64,000 nt of DNA from Lotus japonicus (GCF_012489685.1 NC_080042.1:28587158-28651157); one strand, 5' to 3'. Numbered from the stretch's first letter, positions 46,336 to 57,413 are shown. A program made the numbers and translations. Notes: generated by a model from the sequence alone, not told the origin.

Positions 46336-47579
46336 TGAAGGTATGAAAAACGATAGAAATTGGGGGTTGAATAGCGTTTTACAACTAAAAACTCGACTCA
46401 CTTGAGATTTAAATAAATCTCTTCAACCGCCAAGAATAAAGTGCTGAGATAAGAGTTTAGGAAACACACAAATGATTTTATCCTGGTTCACTTGATAAAT
46501 CCCTCAAGCTAATCCAGTCCACCCGTTAAGGTGATTTCTTCCTTCTTAGAATGAAGGCAATCAACTAATCAGAGTTTTGTTACAACTGCACTTGCTATCT
46601 GCAAAGTGACTAACAATACACTGACTTAGCTAACACTAAGATTCACTCTCTTAGTCTTCTCTAGGATCCGATCAACCTTGATCTACTAAAGGTAAATCAA
46701 ACAACTGTTTGAAGGTTTTTTGGGTTTACAAATAAGTGCTTATACAAAAGCTAATAGTAAACACACTTAGTTCTATTTGAAGAAAGATTGCTAAGAAGAT
46801 ATTTGAATTTTGCTTGCGCGTGAACAAGTTTCTTAGGCAGCATCTTTCAATCTTCAGCCTCTTTATATACTCCAAGGATTAGGGTTTGAACGTTGCATGG
46901 AGATGCTACTGTTGGAGGGCAGATCTGGAATTTCCAGGTTCTACTGTGGCTGAATCAGTTAGGTAAGGTCATCTGGAATGGTACAATTGCTTTTGTACTT
47001 TGGATAGCGACATGACCTTTATCCTTGTTGACTTCTGATCAGAGTGATGCTTCATCTTGGAACTTGTGAAGCTTGATGATCAGAGACAGAGGGAAGCTTG
47101 GATCCTCTGACCTTTGTACCTTTAGCTTCTGGACTCAGAGGAGAAGTACTTGGTCTTCAGAGCCAGCTTACTCTTGGACTTCATAGTCTTCACTACTCAG
47201 CTTCTGGACTTTCAGAGCGTCTGATCCTTCAGAACGTCTGATCCTTCAGAGCTTCTGATCCTTCAGAGCGTCTGATCCTTCAGAGCGTCTGATCCTTCAG
47301 AGCTTCTAGTGAGCTGAATCCATATCAGAGCTTTATAATCTTCAGATCTTCTGAAGCTTGATCTACTGTTCAGTTTGAACATAGTACGTGCGAAAGCGTT
47401 GCAGAGGTTACTTTTTGAACATTGTGCTTCTGAATCATGTGAAATAGAACCAAAGTCTTGGCCTGTCATTTGAACACTCAGAAAACAACGTTAGAGTACC
47501 ATAATTGTTCATACTTAATAGTTAACTTGTAATCATCAAAACATAGAGATGTACTACTAGATCAAAACTTGATCTTACA
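46336..47579 (-). repeat. 5' LTR of element C
   Basis: Same ends as element A's LTR (plus-strand TGAAGGTATG ... GATCTTACA). 1244 bp, slightly longer than A's because of the 17-bp tandem array at 47211-47310. TATA box on the minus strand near 46861-46870. Confidence 0.9.
47211..47310 (-). repeat. 17-bp tandem array in the U3 of element C's LTR
   Basis: Five consecutive copies of TTCAGAGCGTCTGATCC (with single-base variants) and a partial sixth. The LTRs of A and F have only scattered single copies of similar motifs here, so the array expanded in this copy or its subfamily. Confidence 0.85.
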
Positions 47580-48385
47580 TAATTGTCGATTAGAGCCTTG
47601 ATAACATGCTAAGTATATACCTTAGGTTAGGCAACTAAGAACCTATATAAGTATATACCCCCCTTTATCGCATGTTGTTTGTATATCTATTGTATTATGT
47701 AAGTTGACCCTAGCGCCTTGGCTTTGGTTGCATGTTTGTGTTTGGGCGGTCCACCTGCTGCCAGGCGCCCGTCAGTCGGTTCGTGATGATTCGTCACTCG
47801 AGGAGGACCAGAAGCGTAATGACTATTACTGAAGCTTTTGACGAGAACCCGGACTGAATGCATGACCAGATGAAGGTCGAGGATGGAAGTATAGGGTATA
47901 GGTGTTTAGAGCCTACTAAGGTTGGGTGTTAGTGTCATAGCTCTGATTGTCATTTCTCTTTTTGGGGCAGGGTAGGTCTCCGACTATTAGCCTTTTGTGT
48001 GGTTCTCTTCCATGAGGATCACAGGGAGTTTGTCGGACGTCAGAGGTCTTTTGGAAGCCTTCCTGGGCTAACTTACTTTCTTGGAGGACTGTATTTATAA
48101 AACTTAAGACTTTGGCTATGGGTCGCACTTGTTTGCCTGCGGGCACTACTTTCAGTTACTTGATGCTACTTTCCGTCACTTGAGGACACTCGTGACGATG
48201 ATTTTGGTTGCAGCGAGGGCTGTGCTTTTATTGTATATTAGTCGCTGTTAATCGCGAATGAGTTGAGTCTTTATTTCGACAAGTCTTTTTATATAAAAAG
48301 AAAACGAAAAAAAAAATATACCTGCTTTTCCGCTTTATTTTATTTTTGAGTTACTAAAGTGACACCTGAAAATCGGGGTGTTACA
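47580..48385 (+). repeat. 3' fragment of the long-LTR family
   Basis: About 800 bases matching 42128-42958 (shared GTTGACCCTAGCGCCTTGGC and the terminal AATCGGGGTGTTACA). It begins directly at the outer edge of element C's 5' LTR, so element C inserted into, or was joined to, an earlier copy of this LTR. The 5' part is not present elsewhere in the window. Confidence 0.8.
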
Positions 48386-49841
48386 AACGCTTTCGCTGAA
48401 TTCTCTCTCTGTTACTTCTATATGAAATTTGGATTCCTATCTTCAGCAAAGATAATATTTCTTCTTGTGCCATGTATGTGTATTATTTGAATTATCATCT
48501 TTTCTTTTGTTACATAAATGAAATCCATGCTCTATAGTTATGGCTTGGATGGTCCTTTATAATCATATTATAAGATAGCTTAAATTTCTTCCTTTGATTT
48601 TTCATTGCATGATTTTATATACTGATTTTTCATTCTTTTCTAGAGAATGTTCTGATTTGTTTTTTCGTGCACTTAAACTGTTTGTGGAAAATCCTCATGA
48701 ACTTTGTGTGTGCGTGACATCACTTTTCTTTTCTTCATTTTTAGCTCCTTCTCGTTAACATGCTCAAGGTTTACTCGCGAAACTTTTGAAACTATAAATT
48801 TTGATCATTCAATTATTAGTAAGCAAAAAAGCTTTGATTCTTATCGATATTTAGCAGACATCTCTTCAGATAGTGTGTTTGGATTTAATTTTGACATTTC
48901 TTACTTAATAATAAGTAAATTAACCCTCCCCAATCCCATGACAGATAGCATTACAAAATGGAAGTGCATTAAAAAAAATTTATCAGTTATAGAATGTGAA
49001 TAAGTTATATAATGGAATTAATAGGAATTTAGTAAAAAAAATTAATAGGAATAGGAATTCAGGTAAAATCCTTAAAATTTAATTTCTTATGTATACTTAA
49101 GTGTTAATAATATGAAGATGGACATGGATCTTGGTATTTTAGAATATTTTCGTGAAAATATTTGTAATCCTGTTAATTCATAAAGTTTATGTCAAAGGCT
49201 TTCATGTTGTGCATCTGATAAGATTGAAATACTCATCTTTCTTTTGAGAAATGTTGATTTGGGGGATTACTTTTCTAAAGCATAGGGTTTTACAAATCTC
49301 AAACAGTTATGGACTAATTGCTATGTTATAGAAAACAGTTATAGAAAGAATTGCATATTTTTAGTTATGTTTTCTATTTTTAATTTTACTTAAAGAGTTT
49401 TGAGAGTTAGTTACAAAATAAAGTGTCTTTAGGATTCAATTATGAAGTTTTAATGGAATTGCACTTTATTAACAGTGATTGAGTAAACTTTTGGGTTTTC
49501 ATGAGTTACATTTCAACAAATGTTAAGTTTATTTTTTATTGCTGTTGAAATTTCATGCTTCATGCACTTTGGTTACATGATGATATGAGTAACTATTTTA
49601 TAACGTTTCATATTAATATTTAGATTTAGATTCATATTAGACTCTTTTTTTCAACGTAATATTAGACTTATTATATATTAATTATTTGACTCTTATATAT
49701 TGGGTTGTAATGAAGGGATTTTTTTTGTGTGTTTGCTTTGCCTTAAGTTTTTAGGTGAGTTTTATGTGAGCTATGTCATTCTGGTCATTCTGGTCAATAC
49801 TCTCCCATAAGTTATGAATAATAATATTGCTTATTTTGATG
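48386..49841. other. AT-rich sequence without recognisable gene
   Basis: Low-GC sequence with short open stretches only. The longest (48704-49003, 99 codons) has no recognisable domain and a composition like its surroundings. It may be older host intergenic DNA, or part of the body of a Helitron that ends at 51915. Confidence 0.5.
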
Positions 49842-50232
49842 CTTGCTGATGACCCGGGTTTATATGATGTTTTTAGGGTTTTTTCTTTGAAGGTTTTGAG
49901 TCTTTTTCTTGTGTCTCATGTAGTGTTTCATGCATTCTCATGCATTTTTACTTTTATTTGTGCATTTGCATTAGTTTAGTAATTATGTAGTTTTATAAGG
50001 ACTTTAGTTGCATTTTAGTATAGTTTTGAGTCTTTTGTTAATTGTCATTAGTTTTGAGTCCCTTGTGCAATTAAATGGTTGGTATTCTTGATATTTTTCC
50101 TTGAGCTTTGATGAGAGTAATCAGGTCTGAAACTGAAGAAGAAGGAAGGTCAAGAAGCTTGGTGAATTGAAGGGAGGCTTAAAGAGGCATAAAGAGGAGT
50201 TAAAATGAAGATCAAGGGACTTTCCAGCGAGT

Positions 50233-50427
50233 CTGAGCGCCTAGGCATGCTCCATTGGCGCCTAGGCGCCAATTTCCCTGTTCCAGAAATTGGAATTGGC
50301 GCCTAGGCGCTCTGGAATTGGCGCTCAGGCGCTCTGAATTGGCGCCTAGGCGCCAATTACCTTCCAGAGGCACTTTTTCAGCATGGAATTGGCGCTCAGG
50401 CGCTCTGAATTGGCGCCTGAGCGCCCG
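50233..50427 (+). repeat. array of GGCGCCTAGGCGCC-type palindromes
   Basis: About seven units built from TTGGCGCCTAGGCGCCAA and variants (GGCGCTCAGGCGC, GGCGCCTGAGCGCC) occur within 195 bases, some adjacent, some separated by unrelated spacers. Each is self-complementary or nearly so. They lie in the U3 of the solo LTR, immediately upstream of its TATA box. Confidence 0.85.
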
Positions 50428-50452
50428 GAACAGCCCAAACTCGTGATTTTTG

Positions 50453-50462
50453 CCTATAAATA
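50453..50462 (+). promoter_or_regulatory. TATA box of the solo LTR
   Basis: CCTATAAATA lies 26 bases after the last palindrome and fits the LTR orientation. Confidence 0.65.
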
Positions 50463-51221
50463 GGATTTTAGTCATTTTCTTTTGCAATCTTGGATACTTT
50501 GTAAAATTCAGAGGTAGAGGATCATCTAGGAGAGTGAGAGAGGGCTTCCAAGCTTGTAATTCAGGTTCTTAGCCAAGCATGGCTCTTGGCTAATCTCTCT
50601 TCTTATGCTTTGGTTTTCATGTAAGACTTTTCATCTTTAAGTTATAATCTTAAGTTTTCCCACATGTTCTTCTTCTTTCCTTGAATCTCATTTTCTGAAC
50701 ATCAATCTAAGCTTGTATGCATGCTTGCTTTATACTATTCTATAATCAGAACGGAAGTTTGTTATAGATTAGGGAACCGATTTGGGATTACCCCTTCTAT
50801 ACTTGCTACTAGGAATAGAGGAAGGGTTGGGGTTTGATGGCCTGAAATTGCATGATCTAAAACCTCATATAAATGACTAAGTACACAAGGAATTGGGCTT
50901 AGCTTTTAGTATGAGAGAATTTGCTTATGTGAGGAATCAATAAGTGAGTAACTAGGCTATATCATCAAGGAGAGATCCATGTGAACATGTGCATAGAATG
51001 ATGTGCTTAAATTGACTAGTTGAACAAGAACCCAAAGCATGTTCTTTTCTGAATTGTCTTTTTATTTTCCTTTTTCCTTAGTACTACTTCAACATATCTC
51101 TTATTCAATAAAACCAACCTTCAAACTCAAAGCTTAAACTGAATTTAGTCACTCACAATCCCTATGGTTCGATATTTAAAACCGGGTGGATTCGTACACT
51201 TGCGGATTTACCAACACTTGC

Positions 51222-51884
51222 CAATAATTATTAGAAGTAATTGTTGATATTTCCTCATTTCGTTTTTAGGTTGACGCGTTCATGAGTTGTTGACATTTCC
51301 GTATGTTTTAGGTTCAAAACTTAATCTTTTATAAAGCTCAATCATTAACTCTCTTCATCTCGGTAGTTTTTTCTTCCTTTCGTACTCTGTCCTAATTAAA
51401 TGCTTTGCTTTCTGATTCTTCTTTCATGCATCTCCAATTTCTAATTCTTCTTTTTACACTTTCACATTCATAGATTCCAATGTGTTGATGATTAAGCTTA
51501 TTGGTAAAGTTTGAGCAGTGCATAAAAAATTCCATTTATTTATCCTCAATAATTTTCTTTTATTTCCGGAAATGCGTCAGGGCCATCATTATTGTAAGTT
51601 CTATTCTAAATGTAATAATTCCCTCGAAAAAAATAATTCTTAGTGTCTATTATTAGCTCTTATGTTACTTCAACTCTTCGTAATAAACTATTATATTTTT
51701 ACATGATAAAGTAAATAAGTAAAATAATTGTGCGTCAATAAAAAAAAACATATTCATCACGAAAAGGAAAGCTAATGAATTTATAATTTCTTATTTTAAA
51801 AATAAATTTTGTACTTTTATTCCAAAAATTATATTTACAAAAGTTAATACAAATATCACACAAACAACAAAAATGAACAATAAT
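51222..51884. other. AT-rich sequence leading to a Helitron-type end
   Basis: No ORF of note. It continues the sequence found before the solo LTR and ends at the hairpin at 51886, so it is probably Helitron interior (inference). Confidence 0.4.
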
Positions 51885-51915
51885 CCCCGTGCCTCGCACG
51901 GGTAAAAAGTACTAG
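51885..51915 (+). mobile_element. Helitron-type 3' terminus
   Basis: A perfect 7-bp stem (CCCGTGC, loop CTC, GCACGGG at 51886-51902) is followed nine bases later by CTAG and then T. A short GC-rich hairpin just before a terminal CTAG (CTRR), inserted next to a T, is the diagnostic 3' end of plant Helitrons. I could not find the matching 5' TC end, so the element's extent is unknown and it may be 5'-truncated. Confidence 0.75.
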
Positions 51916-53117
51916 TTTAAAATAAAGCTTGTAATATAGAGGCTCTAAAATGATTAATTTATTTATCTACACATAAAAGAAAAATCTTTTAGGAATATCA
52001 ATATAACATTTAAGTTTACAAATATAAATTGACTAAACAAATACTTCTATTTTTCTTTTAACTTATTTTCATGATGATGAATTGAACCAACAAAAGTTCA
52101 TGATGAATTAGATTACATTTATTCCGACGAAAATTAGATGACACATAATAGCACGATTGTTATTTTTATTTTTATTTTTTTGATTGTTCCAGTCACCTTC
52201 TCAGTTAGTATATTATTAGCTTCATGTATTGGTTGCACTTGCAACATGCAATATTATTTTAGCAAATAAAATGTGAAATGCAGCAAACAAGAGATGATTA
52301 TTCTTCTACAGAAGGTGCTTGGTCTTGTAGAATAGCTGAATAATGTATAGTTTCATATCTCAAAATAATGGATTTAAATTCTTAGTCATCTCTATCACAT
52401 GATGTTGTAATCGTTATTAAACATGATTGAATTATAATTAGAGAGTACAATAAAAATATAAAATCTAATTCATATATCTTAAAATTATATAGTCCAAAAG
52501 ATGAATTTTTTGAAGAAAAAAAATAAAGTCATCTAATATTATAAGACTATATTGTGAGAATATTTGTAGCTTTCGTTGACATATAACACAATCAAGTAGT
52601 TTCAATAATATTTCCTCTTGTAAACAAAAAAATTATAAAGATTTTTTTAATTTTTATTAGTATTTAAAAATTTAAATCTATTAGTTTGTAATTAAAAATA
52701 ATATTTCGTAAATATCTTTTAAGATGTAATTAACTTGTCAGAGTGAGTGAGGTGGAGTGTAGATTTTGATTAAGAATGAGGCTGAGTGTCATTTTAACAA
52801 ACCTCAAAGGAGGGGACTGTAGATTACTCCAATTAATATTTTCTCATATCTCATTAATTATATTCTTTGAACATATGAGTATTATTTTTGTATGTATAAC
52901 AAAAATAATGCAATTTTATTAAAATGTGACGCTACTAACAAATTTAATATCACCCATGCAGGTCAATCATATATATATATGAGATAGGGGAAAAGAAGTG
53001 ATTTGTAGGGTGAAGGGTCACGGTTTACTAATAATTAAACACTAACATTTACTTATAAAAAAAACATAAACTCTTTTTTGAATTCAAATTATAACCAAAG
53101 CCAATCAACGTGATGTT
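51916..53117. other. AT-rich intergenic sequence
   Basis: Very AT-rich, with many short poly-A/T runs and a TATATATATATG run near 52970. No gene or clear repeat boundary recognised. It should contain the region downstream of the defensin-like gene. Confidence 0.5.
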
Positions 53118-53123
53118 TTTATT
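53118..53123 (-). terminator. candidate polyadenylation signal of the defensin-like gene
   Basis: AATAAA on the minus strand, 38 bases after the stop codon, in an A/T-rich context suited to plant 3' ends. Confidence 0.45.
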
Positions 53124-53160
53124 TCAATTTTTGTATTGATTATTCATATGTAAATACAAT

Positions 53161-53699
53161 TCATGATTTCGTACAGCAACAAACCAAATCAGAACCACCA
53201 ATGTTTGTACAGAAGCTCTTTTCACTCCCCCGACTCTTACAGGTTTGGCTACAAGCTGATTCACTCAGGCAGGGCCCAGCGCAGAACTCTTGAGGTTGAA
53301 AGCCTGTTGTTAGATCTGCAGAGAAAAAATGTTACAATTCTATGCACATGAATCCTAATTTTCCAATGTGACCTTTCAGCTTAAATATACAGTTGTGAAA
53401 TTCCATATCCCAATATTTGACAACAAAAAAATGTTTCGTGAACAAATTTTTTCATTAAATATGTGTAATATATCATTTCGAAAAATCTGTAATAAGAACA
53501 TTGATACAAGTCTTACTTTCATAAATGGATTGAGTAAGAAGTGATAACACAAAAACAATTTTCCAATATACATTAGTATATCATGTATTGAAAACAAAAT
53601 TTAAGAGATGAAACTCACTTCGTTCTTCTTACCTGGTGATAAAACCAAAGCAATGAAAAAAATTCCGAAGAGAAATGATTGACATGTGCTAAAAGCCAT
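53161..53699 (-). CDS. two-exon gene for a secreted defensin-like cysteine-rich peptide (73 aa)
   Basis: Exon 1 is 53699-53633, the intron 53632-53316 (GTAAG donor, pyrimidine-rich TCTCTGCAG acceptor, 317 bp) and exon 2 53315-53161, ending in TGA. The spliced frame is exact: exon 1 gives 22 codons plus one base, and exon 2 completes Asp23. Residues 1-22 form a signal peptide with a strongly hydrophobic core (Phe-Leu-Phe-Gly-Ile-Phe-Phe-Ile-Ala-Leu). The mature part has eight cysteines at 34, 38, 44, 48, 58, 68, 69 and 70. Cys44-x3-Cys48 plus Cys68-x-Cys70 fit a cysteine-stabilised alpha-beta fold, but the Gly-x-Cys gamma-core is absent. The intron near the signal-peptide end is typical of plant DEFL genes. 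TATA and poly-A signals are present. Such peptides act outside the cell in defence, reproduction or symbiosis; which applies here is unknown. Confidence 0.82.
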
Positions 53700-53797
53700 C
53701 TTGAGAGAATTACTCTTTCGAAATCTTGTTTATCAAAAAAAAAACTCTTTTGAAATCTTGATTTTCTGGGTAGAAATTAAATGGCTACATTGTCTCA

Positions 53798-53805
53798 TTA
53801 TATAC
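53798..53805 (-). promoter_or_regulatory. TATA box of the defensin-like gene
   Basis: On the minus strand GTATATAAT lies about 100 bases upstream of the ATG, a normal distance for a plant gene with a leader of roughly 70 bases. Confidence 0.6.
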
Positions 53806-54770
53806 TAATTTTTTTTTGTTACAGGAATATAGAAAGTTTCATTATATAGTATATGTACTATGTACTATTTAATATTTGAATAAAAGTTTGAAAATTAGAG
53901 TTTTTAAAAAACGGAACAAATAAGTGAATACGTAAATAGAGAAATAAATTCATTAATTAGTTTCCAATTTCAATATCTATGTATCTTCTTACTTGGTATT
54001 GGTCAAAAACTAAATATATATGATATAACAGTCCATGCCATATCTTTGAATGAGTTAAAACGCTTTAACTTTTATTTTCCGATGTACTAAAAAAAAAAAC
54101 GCTTTAACTTTCAATAAAGGCATTACTTTTGGTGAATGTAACATTCCTTAGCTCAAACTGATATTTTAGTACCTTTGAAAAAAAAATGGGCTTATTAGCA
54201 TTTTTGGTCCTATAGATTTCAAGGTTGTGCAAATGAGGTCCCTAACTTTAAAAATAGCATTTCGCTACCCGCATTTTAAACTCTGTGAACACTTTTGGTC
54301 CTCCACCAGTTTTCAATCTAAAAACTAACAGGTTTGAGGGTAAATATGTAATTAAGAAAAAAAATTAATTAAAATATTAAAAACCCAGAAAAATATCGTA
54401 CTCTTTATCTAACTCATCATCTTCATCACCTTGCCCAGAAAACCTAGAAAAAAATTCTCTCAAACATCATCATCTTCAAAAATACTTAGAAAAAGGAAAC
54501 ATATATAAATAAACACTCCAAGAGGCAAAAAGCTCTAGGGAGATAAGAGGTGTTTTTTTTTTTATTAGCCAAAAAATATATTGAAATGAAGTACATGGGG
54601 TACTTTAACCCAATACCAAAAGAAAGAAGTATAAGTAGCAAGGAAAGCTATAAAAATTACAACTCAAATATACACTTAAAATCCCCATTGGAAGCTAGAC
54701 TAAGTAAAAAATGCCTCATTAAAACCTTACTAGAAAAAGCCCTTTGGGAAAAACCTAGTGAAGGAAAAAG
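53806..54770. other. AT-rich sequence, upstream of the defensin-like gene
   Basis: No gene recognised. The stretch around 54190-54350 (repeated TTTTTGGTCCT and AGGTCCCTAA-type phrases) and that around 54690-54775 (TAAAACCTTACTAGAAAAAG and GGGAAAAACCTAGTG-type phrases) resemble widespread plant transposon sequence, but no ends could be placed. Confidence 0.4.
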
Positions 54771-55801
54771 AGGTGTTATGTTCAAACGCCAATCGTATCA
54801 TCTATCATATTTTGAATGATAACAATTTTCAAGAGTGTAAATGAACTAATTGATTATATCATGTGAATTGCATTTTCAGGAAATTACTCTTACACCCTTG
54901 AAGACATATCTACTAGAACGTCTACCAGGAGAAAGCAATCAAGATGAAGAAGGAGATCAATAGGCAAGAAGAGTCAAACCATCAAGATCATCTTCACAAG
55001 GAAGAGCTCAAGCATTCAAGATGAAGGAAATCCAAATCTACTAGAGTGTAAAAGTAACAACGGTCGCAAAGGAAAGCCATATCTACTAGAACGTCTACCA
55101 GGAGAAAGCAATCAAGATGAAGAAGAAGAGATCAAGAGGCAAGAAGAGTCAAACCATCAAGATCATCTACACAAGGAAGAGCTCAAGCATTCAAGCACAT
55201 TATCTTGAAGATATAATCAAAAGTTTTAGAGCTACACAAGAAAGGTCAAGAAAAGCTTCAAGGACAAACAACACAAGAACTCTCCAAGCTATCGGATCGT
55301 CTGAAAAGACTGTGCTAAATGTCTACTATATATATCGTCTATCTCAAGATGACCAAAGGAAAGGAATGTTCAGAGAAAAGAGCGTCATTCTAGAGGAGAA
55401 AGTCAAGTGCTAGGAAATCACGTGATACTCTACAGAGCACTTTGACCAAGAAACCTAGTACAAACATCAAAGTTTCCTCTTTCTCCCTCATCAAAGGAAC
55501 GATGAAATGCAGCAAAGCTTATTGTCTACGTCTACTTAAATACAGACAAACTAGACAATCCATTTGTATAGAAGAATTAAGAAGAAGTTGGTCAAAGCTG
55601 AAATCCTCAACAACTGAATGACCATCAGACGAAGGGAATGAAGCATGTGCCAAACCGATAAATCTTCTAGAGGAAGATTGGGTGAAGAAAAAGCTTCGTC
55701 TTAGACAAACAAAGTAAGCAGAGCTTCAAAGGCAACCAATGTATTTCATGATATGAAGACTACTATGTCAAGAGAGAGGCATGAAGATATGAGCTCAATA
55801 G
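54771..55801. repeat. possible copia LTR remnant with internal direct repeat
   Basis: The start (TGTTATGTTC..., with GAATGATAACAA) and the purine-rich body resemble copia LTRs, but the end is not defined. It contains two copies of a 118-base segment (54904-55020 and 55078-55195), offset by 174 bases and about 95 percent alike. The open stretch 55117-55413 runs across the second copy and looks non-coding. Confidence 0.4.
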
Positions 55802-56356
55802 TGAAGGTGTGAAAAACACTAGAAAGGGGGGGGGTTTGAATAGGGTTTTGAAGTTTAAAGCTTTCCCTCTAAGATTTTGGTAAATCTTGTCGGTAAAACA
55901 ATCACAAGGTGCTAGAGATAAGGAATAGAAAAAAGCACACAAAGATTTTATTCTGGTTCACTTGATGAATCACTCAAGCTAATCCATTCCACCCGTTAAG
56001 GTGATTTCTTCCTTCTTAGAATGAAGACAATCCACTATTCAAAGATTGTTACAACTGCACTAGCACACCTTGCTCAGTGACTAACAAATCTAAGAACTAG
56101 CAAAGACAACTTTGTCTTAGTCTTCTCAAGAATACTAACCTCATTGGTCTCTCAAGGAACAACAAACAAAGTTTGTAAAAGGTTTGGTTTACAAAGAGAT
56201 GCTTCTAAAACAAGCAGAAGTAAACACTATAAGAACAATGAAGAAATATTGCTAAGGTATTCGCTTGTAGGTTTTTCACTTGTATAGCACAATAGTTTCT
56301 TACCCAATTTCTTCTATATTCAGCCTTTAAATACTCCAAGGTTTAGGGTTTGTGTC
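55802..56356 (-). repeat. truncated Sirevirus-like LTR
   Basis: Begins TGAAGGTGTGAAAAAC, and carries the same TTCACTTGAT...AATCACTCAAGCT and CCACCCGTTAAGGTGATTTC blocks as the LTRs of A, C and F, but with many differences, so it belongs to a related subfamily. It is cut at 56356/56357 where a Tat LTR starts. No primer-binding site lies at its left edge. Confidence 0.75.
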
Positions 56357-56676
56357 TGTTCCTTCATGAACATTGAGATGAGGTATAGTACCTAAGATGC
56401 AAGGAACGTGATGCGAGATTTCTAGAGAGAAGTGAGAGCGTAACTGCTGAGAGAGAGAAAGTAACTGAATTTCAAGCTTGTTATTGCATAAATGAGCTAA
56501 GAGTCCTTTACAATTGGTATCCTTCCCCTATTTATATTTGGGGAAGTTGGGCCTAGCCCCTCTAAATCATCCTAATGGGCCAGTTGGGCCTTTGGGACAA
56601 GGGCCCAAGTCCCTAATGTAATTCCCGCCTTAAGCCAGCGCCTTGGGCGAGGGACCTGGGGGTCTCGCCCAGTCCA
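56357..56676 (-). repeat. 3' LTR of the Tat fragment
   Basis: On the minus strand it runs from TGGACTGGGCGAG to GAAGGAACA, matching the start and end of 21695-21970. The shared middle includes TATAAATAGG and ACCAATTGTAA. Flanking pentamers (GTGTC and CAAGT) do not match, so it is not a solo LTR. Confidence 0.78.
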
Positions 56677-57413
56677 CAAGTCCACAAGACACCGAGCTCG
56701 AAGCATGAGAGCTAAGTGTGTCTTTAAACAAAAGAGGTAAGGCGATGGGCATAAGAAGCTAGCCAAGGCCAAACATAAGGCACAAGAATAAAGAGCAGTT
56801 GCCAACATGGCTTAGTAATTTTAAAGCTTTAAAAATTTAAAATTTTGAGCGCCTCGCCACGCTTCCCCGGCGACTTGAGTCCACAAGCGAGCTTGCGGCG
56901 ATGAGGCTGGATTTTCTCGCCCTACCGTAGTCGCGCACGTGCCTTGAACCGTAACTTTTTGACATGTGTCGAGCCTGCGCCATATGGTGCGCCCTGAGGC
57001 GATACAAGAGTCAGTGAATCCAAAGAATCTCAACCACTATCTCTGGGACGTCCCTTCGAATCATAGTAGAGTCTGACGATTTGAATTCAAACCAATAAGC
57101 TTTAACTGTTGTAACCCTTCGTTTAATGCATTGTCTTCTTTTCCCAAAACTCATGTCGCATTCCCTTAAGTAATAATTTTACCTTGCCACGTCAGGGAAT
57201 GATTCCCCAACCGCTACTCTCCCTGGTCTTTAAATTCTCTCCCTTTCCATTTTTCGTCTTTTCCCATCAACTGTTCCCATATTCATTCCTGACTCTCACA
57301 CGCTCCGGCTCCCCTTGCTGACCTTGCGAACTTAAGGCTCCAGCCCCTCTTGCTCCTCCTTTCTCAATCCTTTTCTGGTTAGTTTCTTATCCTCTCCTAC
57401 TTCTTTTGTTTTT

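Larger units (their letters stand above)
30340..47579 (-). mobile_element. element C: copia copy with two nested solo LTRs, 3' end missing
   Basis: Reading leftward: 5' LTR (47579-46336), primer-binding site, gag (46260-44578), pol split into three blocks by two insertions, spacer with hairpin, and third ORF (32846 to about 30342). Removing the nested units leaves about 9.1 kb. Same organisation as A, but more diverged, with many stops. It ends inside the coiled coil of its third ORF at the junction with the Tat element, so its 3' LTR is absent. Confidence 0.88.
49847..51216 (+). mobile_element. solo LTR (1370 bp) with CTTGC target duplication
   Basis: Starts TGATGACCCGGG, ends GGATTTACCAACA, and is flanked by CTTGC at 49842-49846 and 51217-51221. 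TATA box at 50453-50462. The last 100 bases contain a CCTATGGTTCGAT-type stretch seen near the 3' end of LTRs in plant Ty3/gypsy elements (recognition from memory). No coding sequence. A palindrome array (50233-50427) lies just before the TATA box. Confidence 0.85.

Noticed and set aside
48704..49003. 99-codon plus-strand ORF with a hydrophobic start
   Set aside because: Composition matches the AT-rich surroundings; no cysteine pattern, splice partner or recognisable domain.
50233..50427. Regular GC-rich repeats resembling a CRISPR array
   Set aside because: Units are palindromic, variable and irregularly spaced, lie in an LTR with a target duplication, and the genome is eukaryotic.
50212..50487. 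Open stretches on both strands (91 and 63 codons) across the palindrome array
   Set aside because: They arise from the repeated palindromes themselves, read on both strands, with no start context or domain.
53163..53351. 62-codon plus-strand ORF
   Set aside because: Antisense shadow of exon 2 of the defensin-like gene.
53376..53597. 73-codon minus-strand ORF with hydrophobic residues
   Set aside because: Lies entirely in the intron of the defensin-like gene, is AT-rich and lacks a family resemblance.
55117..55413. 98-codon plus-strand ORF, lysine-rich
   Set aside because: Runs through one copy of the 118-base direct repeat in LTR-like sequence; purine-rich DNA gives Lys/Arg/Glu codons by chance.
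56357..56676. Solo LTR interpretation of the minus-strand Tat LTR
   Set aside because: Flanking pentamers differ and the inner side continues into a Tat-type antisense ORF, so it is the 3' LTR of a truncated element.
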